Shown here: piece by piece, positions 1 to 6,490 of the stretch | Numbering within the stretch: position 1 is the first letter of the stretch | How the letters are laid out: every line of letters starts with the position of its first letter | Assembly: GCA_026390245.1 (NCBI GenBank) | Contig: JAPLGI010000011.1 | Location: forward strand, 1 to 16,162 | Length of the DNA: 16,162 nucleotides | Direction: 5' to 3' | DNA from: Caldisericota bacterium | GTDB taxonomy: Bacteria > Caldisericota > Caldisericia > Cryosericales > Cryosericaceae | Translations under genes and position numbers: made by a program | The notes under the pieces: generated by a model | What the model was told of the DNA's origin: nothing | Seen by the model: only the letters and a program-made list of their open reading frames with translations | Database searches by the model: none

Positions 1-327
1 GCGAATCGAAATGAGATCACCGCTCTCGCAGGACTGGACCCAGTACGAAGACAATCAGGATCTTCACTGAACGGAGGAAGGAAAATCAGCAGAGCAGGAG
101 ACCCAATGCTCAGGAAGGTCCTGTACCTGGCCTGTATGAACTGTATTCAACACAATGACAGCATGAAAGCGTTCTACAAGCATCTCGTTGCTGATAACCA
201 CAAGAAGCCCAAAGTTGCCTTGGTCGCTTGCATGAGGAAACTTCTTCTCATCGCCCACCACCTCTACCTAACAAAATCCATGTACCGGACCCTTGAACAT
301 GACTCCAATCTTTGTCCGACCTCTTGA
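1..327 (+). CDS. IS110-family transposase, C-terminal part (5' end outside window)
   Basis: The frame is open from base 1 and stops with TGA at 325-327, giving 108 codons. The translation contains ALAGLDP, then RQSGSSLNGGRKISRAG, and then LRKVLYLACMNC and KKPKVALVACMRKLL. This series is typical of the C-terminal Transposase_20 (Pfam PF02371) domain of IS110/IS1111/IS902 transposases. In that family, a serine in the RQSGSS-type segment works with an N-terminal RuvC-like DEDD domain, which here would lie left of the window. The visible end looks intact, with no frameshift or internal stop, so the enzyme may be complete in the genome. IS110 elements lack conventional terminal inverted repeats and are guided by a structured bridge RNA from a noncoding end; this is family knowledge and is not shown here. 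The ATG at 106 is internal to the domain and is not the real start. Confidence 0.87.
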   Translation, partial: ANRNEITALAGLDPVRRQSGSSLNGGRKISRAGDPMLRKVLYLACMNCIQHNDSMKAFYKHLVADNHKKPKVALVACMRKLLLIAHHLYLTKSMYRTLEHDSNLCPTS

Positions 328-465
328 CATGGATCGTAGTATCTCGTACGATGAAAGGGGCCGCATACGACGAGGAAGGACATACAATTAAGAGGCGTAT
401 GGGTGAGAGGAATGGGCAGATCGTGCGATGATTGAAGCAATGAGCAATCCTCATGGGCTTTCGTG

Positions 466-484
466 ATGCAACTCGGCGTTGCAT
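466..484. repeat. Perfect 7-bp inverted repeat overlapping a -35 box
   Basis: ATGCAAC, a 5-base spacer TCGGC, then GTTGCAT. The right arm contains the -35 hexamer TTGCAT at 479-484 of the promoter that faces the pilin gene. It could be an operator half-site pair, a stem left by the neighbouring insertion element, or a chance palindrome; the sequence alone does not separate these. Confidence 0.4.
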
Positions 485-507
485 GCCCTTGCCAAGGCAG
501 CTATACT
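479..507 (+). promoter_or_regulatory. Sigma-70-type promoter for the pilin gene
   Basis: TTGCAT at 479-484, a 17-base spacer, and TATACT at 502-507. Both hexamers match the consensus in five or four of six positions and the spacing is ideal. Transcription would begin near 514, leaving a leader of about 64 bases before the ATG at 578. The spacer contains the palindrome CCTTG-C-CAAGG (487-497). Confidence 0.6.
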
Positions 508-577
508 CGTTGATAGATAGTCTAGCGCCGTGCAAACAGGGTGAGCTTCTGGTCTCGTGATTCTGTCGGGAGGAACC

Positions 578-1156
578 ATGAAGAGGAATGGCTTTACACT
601 TGTCGAGCTGATCACGGTCGTCGCCACCATTCCGAACTACCTACAGATGACCTTGCGCGCTAAGAAAGCTCGCCTCGCGGCCGACTTGAGGGTCATAGCA
701 ACTGCTCTGGAAGAGTTCAAGCTGGACTGGGGCAACTATCCCAAAGTCAGCACGAACCGCGCGGTCAGCGACACCGGGAGTTATCTGACCCCGTTCAAGG
801 AACTGACCGGGTCGGCCCCAATCAGCGCCTGTCAAAATTACCCCAACAAGCGAACGGTTTTTGATGACAAAGGTCCCATCTCCTACATCAAGCCAGAAAC
901 TCTCCTTGCCATCCGGAATCCTCTGAACAGCAAGACGACCGGTGGACATTGGACTGGCCTGGCGGATCAGACTCTCGTCTATTATTGTGGAAGCACGGAT
1001 GGCAGCGGCCAAAACTGGGCACTCTGGGTATACGGACCGGAGAAGAGTTCGCAAGACTACTACTACATTAGCGACTCACAGGCAACGCTGACGGCACAGA
1101 AGATAGGCATCACGACGGCGCTGACAATAGGCGGCGGGAGGCCCGGCCTGCCCTGA
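578..1156 (+). CDS. Type IV pilin / GspG-like pseudopilin with shortened N-terminal helix
   Basis: A 192-residue protein starting MKRNGFTLVEL, the class III prepilin signal: short basic leader, Gly5 before the cleavage point, Phe6 as mature residue 1 and Glu10 as mature Glu5. Such proteins are cut and methylated by prepilin peptidase and assembled into a pilus or a type II secretion pseudopilus. The usual hydrophobic helix reads about GFTLIELLVVIAIIGILAAIAIPNY, with proline at mature position 22. Here it runs GFTLVELITVVATIPNY, with proline at position 14, so about eight residues are missing in frame. The rest keeps the expected amphipathic helix (LRAKKARLAADLRVIATALEEFKLDWGNYP) and a globular part with two cysteines (Cys85, Cys137) that could pair. 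I chose ATG 578 because GGGAGG lies four bases upstream; a GTG at 557 in the same frame would put extra residues before the leader. The shortened helix may impair membrane insertion. Confidence 0.8.
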   Translation: MKRNGFTLVELITVVATIPNYLQMTLRAKKARLAADLRVIATALEEFKLDWGNYPKVSTNRAVSDTGSYLTPFKELTGSAPISACQNYPNKRTVFDDKGPISYIKPETLLAIRNPLNSKTTGGHWTGLADQTLVYYCGSTDGSGQNWALWVYGPEKSSQDYYYISDSQATLTAQKIGITTALTIGGGRPGLP

Positions 1157-1172
1157 TCTCTCGGCCTCTTGT

Positions 1173-2678
1173 TCAGTGGGGTCCGTTGAACTGCCCCATG
1201 CCCATCTGCGAGTGGATGTCAGTGGATCCCTCGGACGTGCGCACATCTGCCTGATCATAGTCTGATGATTCGGCCTCCTGCTCATAGTCGGCCATGCCCA
1301 GCGTCGGCAGCGCCTCTCCCTGGTGCCGTAGGACACTGCGCAGGAAGAATGGAATCATGTTCTCCATCTCCCACTTCACCTCCATGCCTGGCAGGATTCG
1401 GTCATGGTACAGCAGAGCAGTACTGAGTGGCGCCAGTGAACACGCGATGCTCCATGCCTGCGTCAGGATGTCGTGGGGCTCGTAGACGGTCCAAGGCTCA
1501 AGGTACGCGTCTCTGAGCTGTTCCGACGCATCAGGTGCTTCACCCAGGTACGGGTGCATCTCCTCCTCGTCCGAGAAGAAGGCCATCGAGAAGAAGGGGT
1601 GTGTCAAGCATGCATCTGACCAGTCGATGAACACGGGGTTGTTCGTGCCAGCAACAATCTGTCCGGCCCACAGGTCGCCGTGGTCCAGGCTGATCGGAAG
1701 GCGCAGTGTGCCCAGGCGATGAGCAGCAATCTTGAGCGCCCGCGCCCGGTAGTGGAGTGCATGGATCTGCTTCATCGAAAGCCCTTCGGGTGATCCTGGC
1801 TTCATGGCGACCGTGTCCGCCAGCAGACGGTCAATGGATGACACCAGCTGCAACAGTCCCCGGTTGGGACAGCCTGCCATGGAAAACCTGCGGGCTCCAT
1901 CCACCCAGTCCACCTGAAGCTGAGCGTAAGCGTGCACCGCCGTCTTCCACTGCTCCAGGTCAGGGACGGCGTCAAGCGTCTTCACACCCATGTCACGCAT
2001 CAGCAGCCATCGCCTGGGAGCGTCGACCGCCATCACCTCGGCGACCATGCCCGGATACTCATGATCCAGCAGGACACTGATGTCCACTTCGCTGCGAAGC
2101 ACTGCAGGAACAGCCTTGAAGTACGCCACACCGTGTGTGGTGGGCAATCTCATGACGCACGAACGCTGCCAGGAGCATACCTGCTCCACCGGTCCGGTCG
2201 GCTTGCTGTCAAGCATCGCCAGCTGCTGCACCATCCATGCCCCGGCTTCCTTCATCCATCCTGCCTCGTACCATGGGACCCGCAGTGACTTGTCGACAGC
2301 TCCCACCCAGGCGAACCACTCTTCGATGACCCTGGCCATGCCGGGCGTGGCAATCGTCAACCGGCCAAGGTCGCCGGCACCCACCCAGCGGGCAGTCGAG
2401 GGCAGCGTCCAGGTCGCGGAATGGTTCTCAACGACATAGACCAGCCCCTGAACGGGAGAACCAGGATCCATGTCAGGTGAGGCACAGCGACGCGTTGTCG
2501 CACGAAACCCAAATGCCTCATTGGCAGCCTTGTTGACGTGCGCAGTCGACTGCCACTTGAAGGCGCCCGCCTTGCTCACATGAGGCAGCGTCCAGAACTT
2601 GCCCTCGGGCACGATGAGGATGTGGGTGTCGCCCGCGTCAGGGACGATGAAGTAGTGCTCGCGAATCGCGTCGCTCAT
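1173..2678 (-). CDS. Phosphotransferase of the APH/choline-kinase fold with NUDIX-like N-terminal region
   Basis: 501 residues. The C-terminal half (about 165-430) has a kinase-like core: a lysine in GVAYFKAV (Lys188), a likely C-helix glutamate in RSEVD (Glu197), the catalytic loop HGDLWAGQ (His333, Asp335) and the metal-binding FIDWSDA (Asp352). This resembles the aminoglycoside phosphotransferase family (Pfam APH), whose members phosphorylate small molecules such as antibiotics, choline or homoserine. The loop residue that is usually Asn is Gln340 here. Residues 1-150 resemble a degenerate NUDIX fold (LPHVSKAG, AANEAFGF, TWTLPSTARWVGAGDL) but lack a clear NUDIX box. The substrate is unknown, and I would not call it a resistance gene. 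It starts at ATG 2678, with AGGAAGGAG about 13 bases upstream, which is a rather long gap. It follows plsY by 58 bases and probably shares its transcript. The tail (about 460-501) is acidic and low in structure. Confidence 0.7.
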   Translation of the reverse strand: MSDAIREHYFIVPDAGDTHILIVPEGKFWTLPHVSKAGAFKWQSTAHVNKAANEAFGFRATTRRCASPDMDPGSPVQGLVYVVENHSATWTLPSTARWVGAGDLGRLTIATPGMARVIEEWFAWVGAVDKSLRVPWYEAGWMKEAGAWMVQQLAMLDSKPTGPVEQVCSWQRSCVMRLPTTHGVAYFKAVPAVLRSEVDISVLLDHEYPGMVAEVMAVDAPRRWLLMRDMGVKTLDAVPDLEQWKTAVHAYAQLQVDWVDGARRFSMAGCPNRGLLQLVSSIDRLLADTVAMKPGSPEGLSMKQIHALHYRARALKIAAHRLGTLRLPISLDHGDLWAGQIVAGTNNPVFIDWSDACLTHPFFSMAFFSDEEEMHPYLGEAPDASEQLRDAYLEPWTVYEPHDILTQAWSIACSLAPLSTALLYHDRILPGMEVKWEMENMIPFFLRSVLRHQGEALPTLGMADYEQEAESSDYDQADVRTSEGSTDIHSQMGMGQFNGPH

Positions 2679-2736
2679 AAGTCTGTTTCAGCTCCTTCCT
2701 GGTACGTTCACATCTGCGCTCTTCCGGACGTGCCTG

Positions 2737-3324
2737 CTACCATTTCAAGGGCGTTTCAGGTTCGATTCCCTTGATGAGTCTCCTGATGTTGCCTCTCAGC
2801 GCGAATGTCAGGAACGATGCTCCCAGTATGGCGAAGATGGCGTAGTACAGTGGTAAGAAGATGCATGTCAGGACGACCAGAATCCACGGGAATATCAGGT
2901 TGGCCAAACTGGTCTTCCTCGTCACCAGAAAGATGAGTACCAGGATGGGGAAGAAACAGACAAAATACCAGGGCCCGACCAGCGCAAGCGTCGCCCCGTA
3001 GAACGTGGAAGCGCCCTTGCCTCCTTTGAATCGAAGAAACACAGGGAAGACCTGTCCAACCATGGGAAGCAGCGCAACAGCGACGACCTGCCAGTGACTC
3101 GACAAGAGTACTGTGGCGAGATAGGCCGGCAAGAAGCCTTTGGAGAAGTCCAGGAGCGCCGAGACAATTCCCCATTTCCATCCGAGCGCGCGTGAGACGT
3201 TGGTGGATGAGGCAGACTTGGAGCCAATCTGCAGGACGTCCACTCCCTTCCACTTCCCCACCAGAAAACCAAAAGGGATGGAACCCAGGAGATATGCCCC
3301 AACTGCAAGTGCAACGAAGGTCAT
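2737..3324 (-). CDS. plsY: PlsY-like acyl-phosphate:glycerol-3-phosphate acyltransferase, divergent
   Basis: A 195-residue integral membrane protein of normal PlsY length. PlsY moves an acyl group from acyl-phosphate to glycerol-3-phosphate to make lysophosphatidic acid at the inner membrane, the first step of phospholipid synthesis. The visible family marks are YLLGSIPFGFLVG (11-23), TNVSRALG (41-48), FKGGKGAST (99-107) and NIRRLIKGIEPE (179-190). Several usually conserved residues differ. The motif GSGNxGATN reads GSKSASSTN (34-42), so the Gly-Asn and the second Gly are lost while Ser35 and Arg45 stay. The C-terminal histidine before NIRRL is replaced (LRGNI). GHxFPVF reads GQVFPVF. It may therefore be a paralogue with altered activity and not the housekeeping enzyme. 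Its ATG overlaps the stop of the upstream reductase by 4 bases (3321-3324), so the two are probably translationally coupled. Confidence 0.82.
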   Translation of the reverse strand: MTFVALAVGAYLLGSIPFGFLVGKWKGVDVLQIGSKSASSTNVSRALGWKWGIVSALLDFSKGFLPAYLATVLLSSHWQVVAVALLPMVGQVFPVFLRFKGGKGASTFYGATLALVGPWYFVCFFPILVLIFLVTRKTSLANLIFPWILVVLTCIFLPLYYAIFAILGASFLTFALRGNIRRLIKGIEPETPLKW

Positions 3325-4316
3325 GGTCTTCTTGCCTTCATTGACTGATATATCTCCCTGTTCACCGGGGTTCCAACGCCCAGGCGTTCCCCCATGCTCA
3401 CGACTGCGCCGTTATAGTAGTCGATCTCATCAATGTTCCCTTTCTCCTTGTTTCCTCTCCCTTTTGTGATCACCGTAGCTATCTTCTTCCTGAACAGGCT
3501 CAGGATGGACATGGGGATAGCGCCAAGCAGTGCTGCATACAAGCCCGTAGGATAGTGGCGGAAGTTCAGGAATCTGCCTCCACTCCTCTTCACAACCAGC
3601 GCGTACTCCCGCAGTGCCCTGATTTCCTCTTCGAAAACGCCCCGGTCGGCAAAACCCTCTTCGATGGTCAGTCCGTGCGCAGCGGAGGGGACACCCAACA
3701 GGTTGGTGAAGAGCTTGGAAAACTCCATGTTTTTGACGTCGCGCGACGCAACTGCCTCCGCTTCGATTCCAGCCCCGAGGAAGAGTTCAAGCAGGTCCTG
3801 CGTCTCGTCCGGCCCGGATGCCACACCAAACGCCAGGCGCACTGGCGCAAAATACGCAATCACGGTCTTGTCCCCAGACATCTTGACGGACACAGGGTTG
3901 AACAGGCTCACGCGCAGTATTCTGATCGTCCTGGCGCGAGCGCCGAAGATGCTCTCGAGTTCGGTTCTCGCCTCTTCCGCTGCGACAACCCCGTTTTGAG
4001 ACAGGATCAGATCCGGGGGTTTTTCTTGCTGTCCATGCGTGTAGTAGTGTCTCACCGATGGGGCAACGGGATTCTTCGTTGCCAGAAAGAGGAAGTCCGG
4101 AGCGACTTCAGCGGTGAACGCATCATCTTCGATGACATGACACGCGAGTTGCTCCGGCATGCCCCCCTGCCGCTCGACCAGGATCCTGCCCTCACGAACG
4201 TCATCTGCCTGTGGTTGCCGTGCGACACCCACGATCTCGGCTGACTTCCTCAGCTCATGGGCAAACAGTGTCCCCGTTCTGCCACCTGCTCCGACGATCG
4301 CGATTTTTCTTGTCAT
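3321..4316 (-). CDS. Ketopantoate reductase family (PanE/ApbA) NAD(P)-dependent reductase
   Basis: 331 residues. The N-terminal Rossmann domain begins IAIVGAGGRTG (5-15), a variant of the GxGxxG nucleotide loop. Further marks are SQNG (Asn108), MEFSKLFTNLLG (Lys201, Asn205) and a C-terminal DEIDYYNGAVVSMGERLGVGTPVN segment (Glu297). These match the catalytic Lys, Asn and Glu positions of 2-dehydropantoate 2-reductase, which makes pantoate for coenzyme A using NADPH. The family also includes paralogues with other 2-keto acid or unknown substrates, and a basic insert (RKKIATVITKGRGNKEKGN, about 276-294) before the C-terminal motif is unusual. Tight coupling to plsY hints at a lipid-related substrate, which is an inference only. 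No Shine-Dalgarno site precedes the ATG; a -10-like TATAGT lies six bases upstream, suggesting a leaderless start. Confidence 0.75.
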   Translation of the reverse strand: MTRKIAIVGAGGRTGTLFAHELRKSAEIVGVARQPQADDVREGRILVERQGGMPEQLACHVIEDDAFTAEVAPDFLFLATKNPVAPSVRHYYTHGQQEKPPDLILSQNGVVAAEEARTELESIFGARARTIRILRVSLFNPVSVKMSGDKTVIAYFAPVRLAFGVASGPDETQDLLELFLGAGIEAEAVASRDVKNMEFSKLFTNLLGVPSAAHGLTIEEGFADRGVFEEEIRALREYALVVKRSGGRFLNFRHYPTGLYAALLGAIPMSILSLFRKKIATVITKGRGNKEKGNIDEIDYYNGAVVSMGERLGVGTPVNREIYQSMKARRP

Positions 4317-4322
4317 GTCACT

Positions 4323-4349
4323 ACTATATCATTGGGAGCGAGTTTTCAA
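4323..4349 (-). promoter_or_regulatory. Possible leaderless promoter of the PanE-like reductase
   Basis: On the minus strand, TTGAAA (4344-4349), a 15-base spacer and TATAGT (4323-4328) are followed by AGTGAC and then ATG (4316-4314). Transcription would start at or next to the ATG. The spacing of 15 is short for sigma-70. The promoter sits in the 48-base gap after the SDR gene, so it would be an internal promoter of the tetR-led cluster. Confidence 0.4.
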
Positions 4350-4364
4350 TGAGTACCGCGGGAA

Positions 4365-5375
4365 TTACTTCAGTGCTTCGCCTCCTGGGAGGATCGACAC
4401 GGTGGTTGCCTTGGACATTCCTCGACCACGCGGACGCTTGTAGTAGGGCGACATTGCCAGAAGTCTGCGACGCAGAAATGGCCGTACAACTGGCACAAAC
4501 AGCACCTTCCATCCAAGCGTCTTCCGCTGAAGTGCCAGCGTCTCCTCAAAGCTGTGATGCTGGTAGTGCAGCAGGCGCTCGCTCTCCTCGGTGTCCATGA
4601 AGTCACAGTGAAATGGGGTTGGCGAAAACGCGGACTCCGGTAGCATCCCGATGCCCAGCGCATCGAAGGAGCGCTCCATGAACTGCCGCCCAGTCACCTG
4701 GCATGAAGGCCCGCCCGCGACCATCAGCGTTCTGCCTTCCAACCCCGGAAGCAAAGCGGCCGAAGCAACTGCAGCTCCGGCGTCCATGGGTGCGAGATAC
4801 TCCATGCGGTCGTCCATCCGGACATCGAACATGAGAGGGTCCAGCTCGCCAAACTCGATAGGCGGCACTGCACCAAACCGCAGGATGACCCAGGGCAGGC
4901 CCGACGCGTGCAGCATATGCTCACAGGTTAGCTTCTGGTAGGCGTACTGCATGTCGGGGTGCAGGGGCTCCTCGCTCGTTCGGGGCGGCGGCAAGTGCTG
5001 TGTCTTACCATACAGGGCAATTGATGAGCTGAACACGATACGCGGCTTGCGGGGAGAAGCAAGCGCCGCCTGCAGCAGGTTCCACGTGCCGCCGACGTTG
5101 ATGGTCTCTGCCCACGCGGGGCGCTGCTCACTCTTGGGCGGGATGATGAACGCCAGGTGGACGATAGCATCGACGCCCTTCACTGCCCGCGCGACGACCT
5201 CTGTTTTCCGAATATCGCCCCAGAGGATCTCGACCTTGCCGGCAAACGGCCGGGCCTTCCGCTTCGACACGCGCGACGGGATGTCCAGACAGCGGACCGT
5301 TGTACCACGCCGTAGCAGCTCATCGACAGCGTACGTTCCAACGTTTCCAAATGCTCCCGTTACCAGGACTCTCAT
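4365..5375 (-). CDS. NAD-dependent epimerase/dehydratase (extended SDR family)
   Basis: 336 residues. The extended short-chain dehydrogenase/reductase pattern is clear: nucleotide loop TGAFGNVG (6-13), an acidic residue ending beta-2 (CLDIPS, Asp31), GDI (53-55), a catalytic Ser in FSSSIALYG (116-123) and the YxxxK pair Tyr144-Lys148 in MQYAYQK. Relatives interconvert nucleotide sugars or reduce/isomerise other alcohols and ketones, and the substrate cannot be read here. The C-terminal tail is basic and extended (RRRLLAMSPYYKRPRGRG, about 303-320). ATG 5375 has GGGAGG five or so bases upstream and overlaps the tetR stop by 4 bases, so it is co-translated with that regulator and is probably its main target. 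Confidence 0.85.
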   Translation of the reverse strand: MRVLVTGAFGNVGTYAVDELLRRGTTVRCLDIPSRVSKRKARPFAGKVEILWGDIRKTEVVARAVKGVDAIVHLAFIIPPKSEQRPAWAETINVGGTWNLLQAALASPRKPRIVFSSSIALYGKTQHLPPPRTSEEPLHPDMQYAYQKLTCEHMLHASGLPWVILRFGAVPPIEFGELDPLMFDVRMDDRMEYLAPMDAGAAVASAALLPGLEGRTLMVAGGPSCQVTGRQFMERSFDALGIGMLPESAFSPTPFHCDFMDTEESERLLHYQHHSFEETLALQRKTLGWKVLFVPVVRPFLRRRLLAMSPYYKRPRGRGMSKATTVSILPGGEALK

Positions 5376-5974
5376 GTGTTCCTCCCGCCCATGGACTCCA
5401 TGAGCATAGCCAGTGCGCGCTGCATGAGTGCTCCCCAGTCCTGACCCTCTGGGTCCAGTATCCCCTGAAGCAGCAATCCCAGGACGACACTGAGCATCAG
5501 CGTTGCCGCCAGGTCCGCGTCTTTCACCTGCACGCTTCCTTCAGCTACCCCGCGCTCCAGTATCTGCCGGAAGAAGCCCTGGTATCTGCGAATCATGTCG
5601 ACCGTGCTTCGTGCCACTTCGGAATCTGCCTTGGACTTGGCCCAGAATTCCAGCAGGATGCTCCACTTGATGCCGGCCACGTGGTAGATCTCGTTCACTC
5701 CGGCTGCCATCGCCGCGACCTGCCGTGGAACGGATTCACTCCCGGCCTGTGCTGCAGTGAACTGCCGGTCCAGTTCGGCCAGCCACGCGTTGAGAAGTGC
5801 GACAAACACAGACCCCTTGCTGGGAAAATGGTGATAGAAGGCCCCTTTGCTGACACCAGCGGCGCGACAGATGCTGTCCACGCTGGTCACGTCGTAGCCG
5901 TGCTCGGCAAAACTCTGTTCGGCTGCGGCAAGGATGCGGCTTTGTGTTTCTTGCGAACGTTCTTCCTGCTTCAC
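5372..5974 (-). CDS. TetR/AcrR-family transcriptional repressor
   Basis: 200 residues from GTG 5974. Residues 12-58 form the TetR DNA-binding domain, with SRILAAAEQSFAEHGYDVTSV followed by the helix-turn-helix ICRAAGVSKGAFYHHFPSKG (35-54), close to the family consensus. The remaining all-helical part is the ligand-binding and dimer domain, which is too variable to predict an effector. I prefer GTG 5974 because GGGGG lies five bases upstream; a TTG at 5986 in the same frame has no good ribosome site. The gene begins a cluster and overlaps the SDR gene. A palindromic operator lies directly at its own promoter, so autorepression and repression of the downstream SDR are likely. Confidence 0.9.
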   Translation of the reverse strand: MKQEERSQETQSRILAAAEQSFAEHGYDVTSVDSICRAAGVSKGAFYHHFPSKGSVFVALLNAWLAELDRQFTAAQAGSESVPRQVAAMAAGVNEIYHVAGIKWSILLEFWAKSKADSEVARSTVDMIRRYQGFFRQILERGVAEGSVQVKDADLAATLMLSVVLGLLLQGILDPEGQDWGALMQRALAMLMESMGGRNT

Positions 5975-6004
5975 GGTGACCCCCAACGGTTCGGTCTTTC
6001 ACAA

Positions 6005-6018
6005 ACCGACCGGTTGGT
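6005..6018. promoter_or_regulatory. TetR-type operator
   Basis: ACCGACCGGTTGGT is a 14-base palindrome with 12 matching positions around the CCGG centre (6010-6013). It closely matches the ACCGACCGGTCGGT-like sites bound by many TetR-family repressors. It overlaps the expected transcription start of the tetR promoter and lies about 30 bases upstream of the tetR GTG, ideal for blocking polymerase. Confidence 0.7.
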
Positions 6019-6021
6019 CTT

Positions 6022-6049
6022 ATTATCGCCGTATAGTAGTTGTCGTCAA
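6022..6049 (-). promoter_or_regulatory. Promoter of the tetR-SDR cluster
   Basis: On the minus strand, TTGACG (6044-6049), a 16-base spacer and GATAAT (6022-6027). Both boxes are near consensus. Transcription would begin near 6014, inside the operator. Confidence 0.65.
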
Positions 6050-6103
6050 TCTCAACAATGGAGGCGCTATTCGCACATGGTGTCTGTTTCTGGAGAGGAC
6101 CTC

Positions 6104-6490
6104 TCAGTGCGGGCGCAGGAAGATGTACCAGCCGGCCATAATTACCACCTGGACGGCAATAATCAGCCCAAGACGTTCAAGAAACCCCTCCTTGCTGGTC
6201 TTGTGGTGAAACACCCGCATGCCGAGGAGCGCGCCGACCGTGCCGCCGGCAACCGCCAGTGCCAGCAGGACCCTCTCGGGTACGCGCGTGGCGCCGGTCC
6301 CTGCAATCAGCTTGTCGTATCCATACGTGAGAAAAGTGACGACCGTAACTGTGGCCAGCCACGACTGCATCCAATCGAGTGCCGGAAACCAGCGATGCAG
6401 CAGGAATGTGCCGACAACAGCTGGCGTCAGCGTGAGAAACAGCGCTCCGGTCATGGTGGCACGTCGGCGAGCTTCAGCGACGGTGGTCAC
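6104..6490 (-). CDS. DUF1294 small membrane protein
   Basis: 128 residues with four likely membrane segments (about 14-32, 42-58, 74-92, 105-124). The DUF1294 (Pfam PF06961) signature is present: YGYDKLIA (57-63), then RVPERVLL (69-76), GGTVGALLG (82-90) and FHHKTSKEGF (94-103). The family has no established function. The GTG start at 6490 overlaps the stop of the histidine kinase gene by 4 bases (GTGA, 6487-6490), so translation is probably coupled to the kinase. An in-frame ATG at codon 13 is an alternative start. The coupling makes a membrane role linked to the kinase signal plausible, but nothing in the sequence says what it is. Confidence 0.83.
   Translation of the reverse strand: MTTVAEARRRATMTGALFLTLTPAVVGTFLLHRWFPALDWMQSWLATVTVVTFLTYGYDKLIAGTGATRVPERVLLALAVAGGTVGALLGMRVFHHKTSKEGFLERLGLIIAVQVVIMAGWYIFLRPH

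Larger units (their letters stand above)
328..577. other. Gene-free flank of the IS110 element and leader of the pilin gene
   Basis: No convincing coding sequence is seen between the transposase stop and the pilin start. The stretch holds several small inverted repeats: ATCGTA/TACGAT at 333-338 and 347-352, ATGCAAC/GTTGCAT at 466-472 and 478-484, and CCTTG/CAAGG at 487-491 and 493-497. Its right part carries the pilin promoter. The element's 3' boundary must lie somewhere here or in the pilin leader, but IS110 ends cannot be placed without a sister copy. If the element belongs to the IS1111 group, which keeps its long noncoding region downstream of the transposase, part of this stretch could encode the guide RNA. 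Confidence 0.45.

Noticed and set aside
248..535. Minus-strand open frame of 95 codons in the left flank
   Set aside because: It is antisense to the transposase end and the pilin promoter, with no motif and biased composition.
1136..1153. GC-rich dyad (AGGCC-C-GGCCT) at the end of the pilin gene
   Set aside because: It is inside the last codons, has no T-run and a one-base loop, so I do not call it a terminator.
1173..2678. Reading the phosphotransferase as an aminoglycoside resistance gene
   Set aside because: Only the general APH fold is visible; the extra N-terminal region and the lipid/redox neighbours give no support for a resistance role.
3555..4244. Plus-strand open frame of 229 codons
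   Set aside because: Antisense to the PanE-like reductase, with no recognisable motif and no ribosome site.
6093..6105. Perfect inverted repeat GAGAGG-A-CCTCTC at the end of the DUF1294 gene
   Set aside because: A one-base loop and no T-run on either strand make it a poor terminator; kept only as a possible chance palindrome.
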